Below are positions 35,351-43,841 of a stretch of DNA of 64,000 nt, piece by piece. The notes beneath the pieces are model-generated. The model saw only the letters and a program-made list of their open reading frames with translations, was not told the DNA's origin and ran no database searches. The position numbers were made by a program, and so were the translations under genes. The stretch is from an uncultured Marinicella sp. (lineage in GTDB: Bacteria > Pseudomonadota > Gammaproteobacteria > Xanthomonadales > Marinicellaceae). Position 1 is the stretch's first letter. Every line of letters starts with the position of its first letter. The stretch spans positions 124,001 through 188,000 of the forward strand of contig CANNBS010000004.1 in assembly GCA_947502925.1 (NCBI GenBank), given 5' to 3'.

Positions 35351-36169
35351 TCACTCAACGCACTCTTTATAGCCCATGGTGGCTCTGGGACGATGTTCAA
35401 TATCAAATAAAGTTTCAATGCACTGGTAGCCATTTTCAGTAAAAAGTTTAAATACGGCCTGCTGTTGGTTATAACCGTGTTCCACCATAAGCAGTCCTTT
35501 GTGAGATAAATAATGACCGGCTTGTTCAATTATTGTTGTTAAATCAGCCAGTCCGTTCTGCTGAGCAACCAATGCTGTGTGAGGTTCATGGCTTAAATCC
35601 TTTAGGTGGTCATCGTCTGGTTCGATATAGGGTGGATTACTTACAATTAAATTGATATTCTGTGTTTGAATATCAGAAAACCAATGACTGTGTTTAAACT
35701 GTATATTCTTGATGTGATGGTTGTGGGCATTTTCAGTTGCCACGTTCAATGCGTTTTGACTGATGTCGGTGGCGATCACCCGGCTGCCTGGGTATAACCG
35801 TGCCAGAACCAATGCCAGGGCACCTGAGCCGGTGCCTAAATCTAAAATGGAGCGTGGCTTTATTGCCAATGATTGTAGTGTTTCAATGATTAGTTCTGTA
35901 TCAGGTCGCGGTATTAAGGTGTGTTCATTAACCTTTAAGGTTAAATCCCAAAACGGCTGATGGCCAATGATATAGGCCAGTGGCTTACCGCTCAGATACT
36001 GTTCCTGATACTGTTTTAGCTGTTGAATTTGCGGTGGGGTTAATTCTACATCGTCATGGCTGAACAACCAGGCGCTGTTTTTATTCATCACATGAGCCAG
36101 CAGCTGTCGGTGAACACTTGCGGATATGTTCGGATGGCGCTGGGCCAGCCATTGGGCAACGGTGTGCAA
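35351..36169 (-). CDS. prmC: Release factor glutamine methyltransferase PrmC
   Basis: Methylates the GGQ glutamine of RF1 and RF2. N-terminal helical domain, then the SAM loop LDLGTGSGALAL (109-120) and the catalytic NPPY at 178-181. 272 residues. The reading frame has no ATG at the expected N-terminus: the start is TTG at 36169, and an in-frame TAA lies about 33 bases upstream. The next ATG (Met28) would remove the conserved first helix, so TTG is preferred; no Shine-Dalgarno is visible, which predicts weak translation. Confidence 0.9.
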   Translation of the reverse strand: MHTVAQWLAQRHPNISASVHRQLLAHVMNKNSAWLFSHDDVELTPPQIQQLKQYQEQYLSGKPLAYIIGHQPFWDLTLKVNEHTLIPRPDTELIIETLQSLAIKPRSILDLGTGSGALALVLARLYPGSRVIATDISQNALNVATENAHNHHIKNIQFKHSHWFSDIQTQNINLIVSNPPYIEPDDDHLKDLSHEPHTALVAQQNGLADLTTIIEQAGHYLSHKGLLMVEHGYNQQQAVFKLFTENGYQCIETLFDIEHRPRATMGYKECVE

Positions 36170-36214
36170 GATAGATGCGCGGTTACAGGATGATTAAAAA
36201 AAGTGCAGTTTTAA

Positions 36215-36700
36215 TTAGCTGAAGTTTGCCCGGAATAATCGATCCTGTTCATCATTGCCGTCAAAACCACCTTTGCTTAAGCGGTCACTGTCACCTTCAA
36301 AAGGCAGCGAATTAATCACATCGTTGGTCACCATATCGGTGTTGACTGATGGTGAAGATGATGGCTGGTTACTTATAAACACAACCGCTGACAGGGTAAA
36401 GACAACGGCCAGGGCAGAAACGGCGAAGGGTGATTCAGGCAAGCATTGGCTGATAAATTGTTTACTGCGATGTAACCATGAAGTGCGGTGACTTGCTGAA
36501 ATGTCAGTGGCCACCTGTTGGCTCCAGGGTTGCATATTTATGGCTAATTTAGCTGCTTGTGCGGTGTTAAAATCACTGACAATGGCTTCTGCGTTCGCTA
36601 CATTGGGCGCATGCAGACAATCAGCGACATTAACCGTATCGTTGGCACGGTCTGTGCTTTGTTGAAAAATCTGTGCTAATTGTTGTTCAGTTAATTTCAT
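36215..36700 (-). CDS. Membrane protein, probable anti-sigma factor
   Basis: 161 residues. One transmembrane segment at 91-110 separates a cytoplasmic N-terminal region of 90 residues (with single Cys28 in NVADCLHAPNV) from a periplasmic tail rich in Asp, Ser and Gly. It overlaps the sigma factor gene by 14 bases, the usual layout of an ECF sigma/anti-sigma pair, so I infer it holds the sigma factor at the membrane. It lacks a clear ZAS zinc motif (HxxxCxxC), so family assignment is not certain. Confidence 0.62.
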   Translation of the reverse strand: MKLTEQQLAQIFQQSTDRANDTVNVADCLHAPNVANAEAIVSDFNTAQAAKLAINMQPWSQQVATDISASHRTSWLHRSKQFISQCLPESPFAVSALAVVFTLSAVVFISNQPSSSPSVNTDMVTNDVINSLPFEGDSDRLSKGGFDGNDEQDRLFRANFS

Positions 36701-37235
36701 AATCTATACCCATTCTTTCTAACTGTTCCTTTAACGCATTCATGGAACGTTTAGATAAATTTTCAGCTTTATAATAAGACCATCCGGTTAAAGCCATCAT
36801 TTCTTTCACTGTGTAGCCTTGTAACCGCATTTTAACGGCGACTCTGCGATCGTCCGGCAGTGTCTCAATGGCCGTTAAAAGCGCCTTTTGTAATTCTTTA
36901 TCGGCCAGTTTGTTATCCGGCTGCGGAACATCGCTGTCAAGCTCGGGATGGTAACTGTCCGATTCATCACGGTGTTCAGGTAATTGTGTTTCCTGCGCAT
37001 GGCGGTTATTGGCCCTGGCTAAATCAACAATCACATTGGCAGTGATTCTGTATATATAAGACGAAAGGTTTTCAATTTCTCGGTCACTGTCTAACAATTT
37101 AATCACACGAATCGACACTTCCTGATAGACATCATCGCGGGTCACACCGGTGATGTTGATTTGTTTACTGAACACAGCCTGATCGATCAAGTGCTGGTGT
37201 TTTTGAAACAAGATGGTCAGTTGCTGTTTATTCAC
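36687..37235 (-). CDS. ECF-like RNA polymerase sigma factor
   Basis: 182 residues. Region 2 includes DDVYQEVSIRVIKLLDSD and LSSYIYRITANVIVDLARANNR; region 4 is ALLTAIETLPDDRRVAVKMRLQGYTVKEMMALTGWSYYKAENL, a sigma-70 helix-turn-helix. An acidic linker with many Asp/Glu/His residues joins them. No N-terminal region 1 is present, so it is a group IV factor. The gene overlaps its probable anti-sigma gene and lies 12 bases downstream of the ankyrin gene, so the three may form an operon. Targets unknown. Confidence 0.88.
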   Translation of the reverse strand: MNKQQLTILFQKHQHLIDQAVFSKQINITGVTRDDVYQEVSIRVIKLLDSDREIENLSSYIYRITANVIVDLARANNRHAQETQLPEHRDESDSYHPELDSDVPQPDNKLADKELQKALLTAIETLPDDRRVAVKMRLQGYTVKEMMALTGWSYYKAENLSKRSMNALKEQLERMGIDYEIN

Positions 37236-37247
37236 GTCAGATCGATG

Positions 37248-38741
37248 TTATGAGTTAGTGTAGGACAGTATAACCCCTCGGGTGTTGGACAACTGATTTT
37301 GCTGACAATAATCCATTGCGGTTAGACCCTTTTTGTCCTTTTCATTTGTCTTGGCTTGCCATTTTAGCAGTTGATGTGCAATGGTGGCCAATTGTTGGTC
37401 TTTATCGCGACGGCCCAAGTATGCCAGTAAAGTGAGTGGCGTTCGACCATGATGATCACGCTGGTTAATGGGAACATGGTAACTGTGAACGAGTTTCAGG
37501 GTTTGCAGGGCTTTGCCGGTTTGGCTGTAATAGGGCACTGCTGAAATAACATTGTGGAACAAGTTACCGTTATTGGGGTCACGGCTTAATGGATTGGCAC
37601 CGGCCTCCACCAGCCGACTTAAGCAGGATTCGCTCCATTGGGCTGCGGCCAAATTCACATAAGGAAAGCCACCCGGGCCTTGTTCATTGAGCTTAACGGG
37701 CTGGCGCATTAACAGCTCCACCACATTCTCAGAGCGACTAATCAAAGCGCTGGAAAGTGCGGTACTTCCGCGAGCACTGCGGTAATTTACATCGGCACCT
37801 TTTTCAATGAGAAAAGAACACACTGCACGTTTGCCCTGCCCGGCAGCATGAATCAGGGCAGTGCAATCTTTGTGATCTTTCTGGTTAATATCGGCACCTT
37901 TTAATAACAGGCGGTTCAACAGTCCCAAGTTGCCGTTAGAAACCGCTTCAAACCAATCCTGGTGCAACTTTTTGTTATTTCCGGTGGTTTGGGTTTGATG
38001 TGTTTTTTGTTGATTTGATTCGTTTGTGAACAAGGGCAATTCAATTTGTTGTTGTTCGGCGATGGCAGTATCCAGTCGTTTGGTCAGCTCAGGGTGTTTT
38101 TTGGCCAGATCATGGGGCGTTTGTGCCTGATGGTTGCGATGAATGATCGGCACTTTATGGTCGATTAACAATTGAATGAGTTTGGCGGACGGGTTTTTAG
38201 ATTTTAAAGCCAGTATTAAGGCATTGTCATTGTGATCGTTACATTGTTTTACGTCCGCACCGGATTGAATAAGTTGCTGCACAATGGCATAGGATTGACT
38301 GGTTACGGCATCCAGTAAAGCGGTCATACCATTGTCATCACGGTGATTAACATCGTCACAATGATTTAAAATAAAGTTGAATTTTTTTTCATGACCTAAC
38401 AAGCAAACCGTCATTAAACCGGTGCGATTATGCTTATCTGTGCAATTGATATTGGCGGTATGTCGATAGACTAAATCAAGACCGGTTACATCATCTTTTT
38501 TGTATTGGCAGGCGGCGATAAAGGGCGGGGTGTGAGAATAGTTAGGGAGGCTGTTTTGCTGCAATATATAGCGAGCCACCTGCCAACGGCCATGCCTTAA
38601 GGCCATGTTCAAAGGGGCAAACTCTTCGCTGTCTACGGTGTCAATGGTTATCCCGTCGGCTAATAACTGCTCCAGTTGAGCCAGTTGTCCTCGACGGCAA
38701 CAATTGAGAATATCTTTTTTTGTGGTGGTTGATGGTGACAC
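37248..38741 (-). CDS. Ankyrin-repeat protein
   Basis: 497 residues made almost entirely of ankyrin repeats. Clear repeat cores are DNGMTALLDAVTSQ (about 133-146), HKDCTALIHAAGQGKRAVCSFL (about 287-308), ARGSTALSSALISR and DHHGRTPLTLLAYLG. A low-complexity stretch near 230-255 (QQIELPLFTNESNQQKTHQTQ) separates two repeat blocks. No signal peptide. Ankyrin repeats mediate protein-protein contact; placement directly ahead of the sigma factor suggests a regulatory partner, but nothing in the sequence proves it. Confidence 0.87.
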   Translation of the reverse strand: MSPSTTTKKDILNCCRRGQLAQLEQLLADGITIDTVDSEEFAPLNMALRHGRWQVARYILQQNSLPNYSHTPPFIAACQYKKDDVTGLDLVYRHTANINCTDKHNRTGLMTVCLLGHEKKFNFILNHCDDVNHRDDNGMTALLDAVTSQSYAIVQQLIQSGADVKQCNDHNDNALILALKSKNPSAKLIQLLIDHKVPIIHRNHQAQTPHDLAKKHPELTKRLDTAIAEQQQIELPLFTNESNQQKTHQTQTTGNNKKLHQDWFEAVSNGNLGLLNRLLLKGADINQKDHKDCTALIHAAGQGKRAVCSFLIEKGADVNYRSARGSTALSSALISRSENVVELLMRQPVKLNEQGPGGFPYVNLAAAQWSESCLSRLVEAGANPLSRDPNNGNLFHNVISAVPYYSQTGKALQTLKLVHSYHVPINQRDHHGRTPLTLLAYLGRRDKDQQLATIAHQLLKWQAKTNEKDKKGLTAMDYCQQNQLSNTRGVILSYTNS

Positions 38742-38770
38742 AAATTTAATCCATTAAGTTACGATGACAA

Positions 38771-40069
38771 CTATTCCGGATTAAAGGTAAGTATGGCCGT
38801 TAATCCCGCGGTTTTATTTTGCCTGATTTCAATCTGCCAATTATACAGGTCGCAAAGGCGTTTGACGATAGCCAGACCAATACCCGAGCCTTTTGAGCTC
38901 GATTTATTGGCTCGGTAATGGCGCTCAAATAATTTCGGTAATTCCGATTCATTGACACCAACGCCCTCATCTTGAACAATAACAGAATGGTTATCAATAA
39001 TAATGTGGATGGTACCCTCGGTGGAATATTTAATGGCGTTACCAATCAGGTTACCCAGCACCACAGACACCACTGATTCAGGCGCTTTGACTTGCAGCCA
39101 GTCCTTTTCAATGATTTTAGTTTTAACCGGTTTCAGTTTGAGGGTGTCCTGGTGGCTGTCTAAAATTTTACGGATAATAATGGCCGGTTGGGTGCGTTCC
39201 AGACCCTGGTTTTCTTTGCGTTCTTCGCGGGCTAACAGCAGTAAAGTTTCGGTGAGTTCAGAAGACTGTTTAACCGCCCGTTCTATGCGATTGATGCGGT
39301 TAAGTTCTTTTTCACTGATGTCGGGATTTGATTTAATGAGTTCTACAGTGCTGGTAATGACAGCCAGCGGGGTTCTCAGTTCATGGCTGACATCGGCATT
39401 AAACTCTTTATCGCGGGTCACATAATCAGTCAGGCTCTGGGCATAGTTGTCCAATGCCAGGGCCACTTTGCCCACCTCATCTTCTGTAAAATAAGGCGCT
39501 AAGGGTTCAATGTGGGTATCAGCAGATAAATTTTCTAATTTAGCAGCTAGTTTACTTAAGGGTTTAAGCACTTTTTTAGATACATAAATGGCCAGTAAAT
39601 AAGCCAATATCAAAAATATAGCCAACATGCCACCAAAGATAATCCACAGCATGCGGTTATTTTGTTTCATGTGGCTGATGTCGTATTTAATGTAACCCCA
39701 AACAGCCTGGCCTTCGACTTTATTTTGTTTATTAACTGCGACAATAAAAGTTTTATCATCTTCAGTGATCAGGTGGGTGCCGTCTTCTAAGTCAGCATAA
39801 TCCAGCGGCAAATCAGTGTGGAAGTTATCCGGGGTGGTGATGACACCCTGGACATTGGATGATAAAGGCTGGCCTAAGACATCTTTGGGATTGGCTGACA
39901 GTTTGGTCATATAACTGTCCAGATCCTGTTTAATGGTCTGTTCAATCAGTTCGGTTTGCAGGTTTTGCCGGATACTCAAAGATGCCAGCGCAAACAGTAT
40001 TGTCAACAGGGTACTGAATGCCAGAAAGGCAATAATTATTCGGCTTTTTAAACTATTCCGAAAGTTCAT
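38771..40069 (-). CDS. Sensor histidine kinase, PmrB/QseC-like
   Basis: 432 residues. Transmembrane segments near 10-32 and 140-163 flank a periplasmic sensor domain of about 105 residues. HAMP is near 165-215, HisKA has H229 in SHELRTPLAV, and the HATPase_c domain carries GNAIKYS, QDEGVGV and SKGSGIGLAI. The start overlaps the response regulator stop by 17 bases, so the pair is coupled. The signal is not readable from sequence; the regulator's binding-site type hints at the PmrB/QseC branch. Confidence 0.92.
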   Translation of the reverse strand: MNFRNSLKSRIIIAFLAFSTLLTILFALASLSIRQNLQTELIEQTIKQDLDSYMTKLSANPKDVLGQPLSSNVQGVITTPDNFHTDLPLDYADLEDGTHLITEDDKTFIVAVNKQNKVEGQAVWGYIKYDISHMKQNNRMLWIIFGGMLAIFLILAYLLAIYVSKKVLKPLSKLAAKLENLSADTHIEPLAPYFTEDEVGKVALALDNYAQSLTDYVTRDKEFNADVSHELRTPLAVITSTVELIKSNPDISEKELNRINRIERAVKQSSELTETLLLLAREERKENQGLERTQPAIIIRKILDSHQDTLKLKPVKTKIIEKDWLQVKAPESVVSVVLGNLIGNAIKYSTEGTIHIIIDNHSVIVQDEGVGVNESELPKLFERHYRANKSSSKGSGIGLAIVKRLCDLYNWQIEIRQNKTAGLTAILTFNPE

Positions 40070-40739
40070 CGGGGTCGGATATATGATAGCCTATGCCGTG
40101 TCGAGTATGAATCAATTGCTTGTCAAAGGGTTTATCAATGGTGGTTCTTAAGCCGTGGATATGAACCCGTAAAGAGTCAGAATCGGGCATTTCTTCGCCC
40201 CAAACTTTTACTTCCAGTTCTTCGCGCGGCACAACATAAGGACTGGCTTCCATCAGAATTTGTAATAATTTTAGGCCGGTGGGGTTCATTTTAAGATTCT
40301 CGCCATTGCGTTTCACCGTGAGAGAATCCAGATTAAATTCTAAATCAGCCACCTGTAAGGTTCGGTTGAGGTTTTTCTTTTTACGGGTGCCGAGAACATT
40401 CACTCGCGCTTCGAGTTCCTGTAAGGCAAAGGGTTTAACCATATAATCATCAGCACCATATTCAAAACCTTCCAGTTTTTGGCTCAGTGTGTCACGGGCT
40501 GTGAGCATGATGACCGGTGTATTCTTTTTGGCTTCTTTACGTAATTTTTTGCACAAATCCAGGCCATCCATACCAGGTAACATCAAATCTAAGATAATCA
40601 CATCAAAGTCATTACTCACCGCTAAGTGAAGACCGGTCACGCCATCGCCGGCATAATCCACAATATGATCTTGTTCTTCGAAATAGTCGACAATATTGGC
40701 GGCAATATCGGTATTGTCTTCAACAACCAGAATTTTCAT
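40053..40739 (-). CDS. Response regulator, OmpR/PhoB family (PmrA/QseB-like)
   Basis: 228 residues from the ATG at 40739 (preceded by AAAGG); a longer frame to 40811 crosses the leader terminator and is rejected. Receiver domain with phospho-acceptor D51 (ILDLMLPGMDG) and K102 (MVKPFA); the C-terminal winged helix (about 125-225) ends with LRVHIHGLRTTIDKPFDKQLIHTRHGIGYHI. Three boxes upstream at an 11-base period fit autoregulation by this class. Coupled to the histidine kinase by a 17-base overlap. Confidence 0.93.
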   Translation of the reverse strand: MKILVVEDNTDIAANIVDYFEEQDHIVDYAGDGVTGLHLAVSNDFDVIILDLMLPGMDGLDLCKKLRKEAKKNTPVIMLTARDTLSQKLEGFEYGADDYMVKPFALQELEARVNVLGTRKKKNLNRTLQVADLEFNLDSLTVKRNGENLKMNPTGLKLLQILMEASPYVVPREELEVKVWGEEMPDSDSLRVHIHGLRTTIDKPFDKQLIHTRHGIGYHISDPDELSE

Positions 40740-40798
40740 AAGCTTAACCTTTATATGCTTGTTATTAATAGTCAGCCATCTGAGACAAAACAGATGAT

Positions 40799-40834
40799 AA
40801 AAAAATCCCAAGAAACTTCAAAAGCTTCTTGGGA
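40799..40834 (-). terminator. Intrinsic terminator in the response-regulator leader
   Basis: On the minus strand, TCCCAAGAA (40834-40826) pairs perfectly with TTCTTGGGA (40814-40806) across an 11-base loop, followed by seven T (40805-40799). It ends 60 bases ahead of the response regulator ATG and downstream of the probable promoter, so it would either cut the operon transcript short (attenuation) or end a short leader RNA of about 85 bases. Confidence 0.72.
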
Positions 40835-40891
40835 AATAGATGCCCAGATTTAAGTCAATTTGTTTTTTGGAGAACTTTGACTATGATTGTT

Positions 40892-40936
40892 ATTTTACTA
40901 ACATTTCTGTTAAAACATCGTTAAATACAAATTAAA
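40892..40936 (-). promoter_or_regulatory. Phased TTTAA boxes and -10 element (response-regulator binding site)
   Basis: On the minus strand the sequence reads TTTAAT-N5-TTTAAC-N5-TTTAAC, starting at 40936, 40925 and 40914: three direct repeats at an 11-base period, like the HTTAAK-N5-HTTAAK boxes bound by PmrA. After 11 more bases comes TAAAAT (40897-40892), five of six -10 bases, with no -35 consensus. The last box takes the -35 place, as in promoters activated by OmpR-family regulators. The 299-base gap from 40740 to 41038 otherwise holds the leader terminator, a consensus TTGACA (minus strand, 40969-40964) and the exosortase leader. Confidence 0.6.
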
Positions 40937-41038
40937 TGTTTGTAAATGAAATGCATTAAACGCTGTCAATTACGATCAGCTGTTGGCTTCGATGTGTGAT
41001 AAAATCAGTCCACTTTGAATGGCATCTGAAAAATATCC

Positions 41039-41578
41039 ATGATTCGCTTCGTTGTTTTGTTCCTTGTAATTCTTGTGTCGCTGTTTCTGTTAGAAATCTA
41101 TGAGCCTGTTCGTCAGGCAGTGGTGCTACCTTTTACCGGTTTTTTAGCTACGGTTAGTTCGTGGATTGTGCAATTATTTGATCCCAATGTGCACGCCTAC
41201 GGTGATATTATTCAAGACACCCAAACCTTGGTCGCCATTCAAATTGCCCCCGGCTGTAATGGTGTGGAAGCCATGATTATTCTGTTAGCGGCCATTGTCG
41301 CTTTCCCGTCATCCATCTGGTATAAAATAAAAGGTTTGTTTTTTGGGTTTTTGGCGATCCAATCGCTTAACCTGGTGCGTATCATTTCATTGTTTTATTT
41401 ATTGCAATGGAATCAAACCTGGTTTGAGTGGTTTCATTTATACCTTTGGCAAGCGTTAATTATTTTAGATGCCTTGATTGTCTGGTTAATCTGGCTGCGC
41501 TATTTACCGAAAAAAGATTCTGCTGATTCTGATAACCATTCACACAAATCACAGACTGAATTACAAACCCCAGCTTGA
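41039..41578 (+). CDS. xrtH: Exosortase, XrtH-type
   Basis: Integral membrane cysteine protease/transpeptidase that recognises C-terminal sorting tags, in this branch the IPTLxxWG-CTERM type. 179 residues with four to five hydrophobic helices; proposed catalytic triad C73 (APGCNGVEAM), R114 (NLVRIISLFYL) and H133 (WFHLYLW). The short length without extra C-terminal EpsI domain fits XrtH. The tail is polar (SADSDNHSHKSQTE). No IPTL-CTERM protein is in the window. The oligopeptidase gene follows by 14 bases. Confidence 0.86.
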   Translation: MIRFVVLFLVILVSLFLLEIYEPVRQAVVLPFTGFLATVSSWIVQLFDPNVHAYGDIIQDTQTLVAIQIAPGCNGVEAMIILLAAIVAFPSSIWYKIKGLFFGFLAIQSLNLVRIISLFYLLQWNQTWFEWFHLYLWQALIILDALIVWLIWLRYLPKKDSADSDNHSHKSQTELQTPA

Positions 41579-41592
41579 AAAGGAGCCCTGTC

Positions 41593-43731
41593 ATGCCACA
41601 TCAATTAATCCTGATTTTATTTATTGTGCTGTTATCAGCGTGTCAATCCAATCCCAACAAGGAGTCAACCATGAGTCAACAACAGCCGCCTGAGGCAAAA
41701 AAAGTTCCACACACCTGGTCAATACATGGTGACAGGCGTTTGGATAATTACCATTGGTTGCGTGATGATCAACGCACCGATACAGATGTGTTGGCTTATC
41801 TGACGGCAGAAAATAAATACACCGAGTCGCAATTAAAGGATGTGGAGCCTCTGGTGGATACTTTATATCAGGAAATCACCAGTCGGATTAAACAGAATGA
41901 TGAGTCGGTGCCTTATCGGCTGGATGATTTTTGGTATTACAAACGCTTTTCAGAAGGCCAGGAGTATCCGATTTATGCCCGCAAACAGGGCAGCTTAGAT
42001 GCCGAAGAGCAGGTGCTGCTGGATGTCAATAAGCTGGCAAAGGATTATGCGTATTATGCCAGCAATAACCAGCAACCCAGTCCCAATCACAAAATTTATG
42101 GCTTTTCTGAGGACACCGTTAGTCGCCGCCAATATGATTTGCGTTTTAAAGATCTGGCCACTGGCAAGATGTTGCCGGATGTCATTAAGAACACCACCGG
42201 TTCAATCGCCTGGGCAAAAGACAGTGAAACCTTTTTTTACACCCGTAAACATCCCGTTACACTGCTGCCTTATCAGGTTTACAGACACCGTATAGGTACC
42301 CCGGTGAGTGAGGATGTGCTGGTTTATGAAGAACCCGATGATACTTTTTACCTGTCTTGTTATACCTCGCGCTCAGGTGATTACATTATGATTCAGATTG
42401 AATCCACCACCCAAAGTGAAGCCCTGTATTTGGATGCTAACAATCCAACGGGTGAATTTTCATCGGTATTACCACGAGAGGACAAGCATGAATATTCAGT
42501 GGAAGATTTTAACGGTGACTGGATTATTGTCAGTAACTGGCAGGCCCTTAATTCACGGGTGATGCGAGTGCCCATTGGTGATTCACAGGATAAAAACAAG
42601 TGGCAGGAAATCATTCCCCATGATGATGAGACCTTAATTTATGATGTGGAGGCGTTTAAAGACTGGTTAGCCGTGGATCAGCGCCGTAATGGTCTAAAGC
42701 ACATTAAAGTGAAAAACTGGTCAACCGGAGAAGAAAAAATAATTCAGGGTGATGAGGCTGTATCGACCATGTGGGTGGGTTTTAATCCAGAACAAGACAC
42801 CAATACCATGCGCTACAGTTATGATTCGTTTACCCAGCTTGGCAGCGTTTTTGAAGTTGAATTAAACAGCGATGAAAAAACCCTGCTTAAGCAGGATGAA
42901 ATTAATGGGGACTATTATCCTGAGCAATACCAGTCCGAGCGATTATTAGTCACAGCCAGAGATGGTGTTGAAGTGCCGGTTTCACTGGTGTATAAAAAAT
43001 CAGACAAAGACTTATCTGAACGGCCTTTGCTGGTGTATGGTTATGGTTCTTATGGCCATTCCATTGACCCCGGCTTTTCAGTCAGTCGCTTATCCTTGTT
43101 AGATCGAGGTTTTGTGTTTGCTGTGGCGCATATTCGCGGTTCACAGGCCAAAGGTCGCGCCTGGTATGAAGACGGTAAAATGTTTAACAAAATGAACACC
43201 TTTACCGACTTTATCGATGCTTCAAAAGCGCTTTTAGATAAAGGATATGGTGACCCGGCGCGAATGTATGCCTGGGGCGGTAGTGCCGGTGGCTTATTGA
43301 TGGGTGCGGTGGCCAATATGAACGGTATGCTTTATGACGGCATGATTGCCAGTGTACCGTTTGTTGATGTGGTTACCACCATGCTCGATGAAAGCCTGCC
43401 ATTAACCACCGGTGAATTTGAGGAATGGGGCAACCCTAAAAACCAAGACGCCTATGAGTATATGTTGTCCTATTCACCCTATGATCAGGTTAAAGCCCAG
43501 GATTATCCGAATATTCTGGTGACCACCGGCTTACACGATTCACAAGTGCAATACTTTGAACCGGCGAAATGGGTGGCGAAACTGCGTGATTATAAAACCG
43601 ATGATAACTTACTGCTGTTACGGACCAATATGGAGACCGGTCATGGTGGTGCTTCGGGACGTTTCAGTTATTACAAAGAAACGGCGCAGGATTATGCTTT
43701 TTTATTAAAATTAGCAGGCATTAAGTCTTAA
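41593..43731 (+). CDS. Lipoprotein oligopeptidase B (S9A prolyl oligopeptidase family)
   Basis: Serine peptidase cutting short peptides after basic residues in the family. Residues numbered from the ATG at 41593, behind AGGAG: lipobox LLSAC with Cys17, so the protein is exported and lipidated, unlike cytoplasmic PtrB. A beta-propeller (about 80-420) precedes the hydrolase domain with S564 (GGSAGG), D649 and H684 (ETGHGG), 712 residues in all. PPEAKKVPHT and NYHWLRDD match PtrB N-terminal regions. Downstream of the exosortase by 14 bases, so the two are probably co-transcribed; a TTG at 41575 is an alternative but lacks the ribosome-binding-site fit. Confidence 0.9.
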   Translation: MPHQLILILFIVLLSACQSNPNKESTMSQQQPPEAKKVPHTWSIHGDRRLDNYHWLRDDQRTDTDVLAYLTAENKYTESQLKDVEPLVDTLYQEITSRIKQNDESVPYRLDDFWYYKRFSEGQEYPIYARKQGSLDAEEQVLLDVNKLAKDYAYYASNNQQPSPNHKIYGFSEDTVSRRQYDLRFKDLATGKMLPDVIKNTTGSIAWAKDSETFFYTRKHPVTLLPYQVYRHRIGTPVSEDVLVYEEPDDTFYLSCYTSRSGDYIMIQIESTTQSEALYLDANNPTGEFSSVLPREDKHEYSVEDFNGDWIIVSNWQALNSRVMRVPIGDSQDKNKWQEIIPHDDETLIYDVEAFKDWLAVDQRRNGLKHIKVKNWSTGEEKIIQGDEAVSTMWVGFNPEQDTNTMRYSYDSFTQLGSVFEVELNSDEKTLLKQDEINGDYYPEQYQSERLLVTARDGVEVPVSLVYKKSDKDLSERPLLVYGYGSYGHSIDPGFSVSRLSLLDRGFVFAVAHIRGSQAKGRAWYEDGKMFNKMNTFTDFIDASKALLDKGYGDPARMYAWGGSAGGLLMGAVANMNGMLYDGMIASVPFVDVVTTMLDESLPLTTGEFEEWGNPKNQDAYEYMLSYSPYDQVKAQDYPNILVTTGLHDSQVQYFEPAKWVAKLRDYKTDDNLLLLRTNMETGHGGASGRFSYYKETAQDYAFLLKLAGIKS

Positions 43732-43789
43732 TTTTCTGACCTGCATCAAGAAATAATAATTCGATTTTAAATAAAATTCCAGTCGAACA

Positions 43790-43819
43790 GGCGTCGCCCG
43801 ACAGGCGACGCCGTCTTTT
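43790..43819 (+). terminator. Intrinsic terminator ahead of nadA
   Basis: Perfect 9-base stem GGCGTCGCC (43790-43798) and GGCGACGCC (43804-43812), loop CGACA, then GTCTTTT. It lies 22 bases before the nadA ATG and 58 bases after the oligopeptidase stop. It most simply ends the exosortase-oligopeptidase transcript, but its closeness to nadA leaves room for attenuation of nadA. Confidence 0.82.
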
Positions 43820-43841
43820 AAACTCAATAAAAAATAAAACC

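Noticed and set aside
40740-40811. N-terminal extension of the response regulator
   Set aside because: Would pass through the leader terminator and add 24 residues absent from the family; MKILVVEDN with AAAGG is the normal start.
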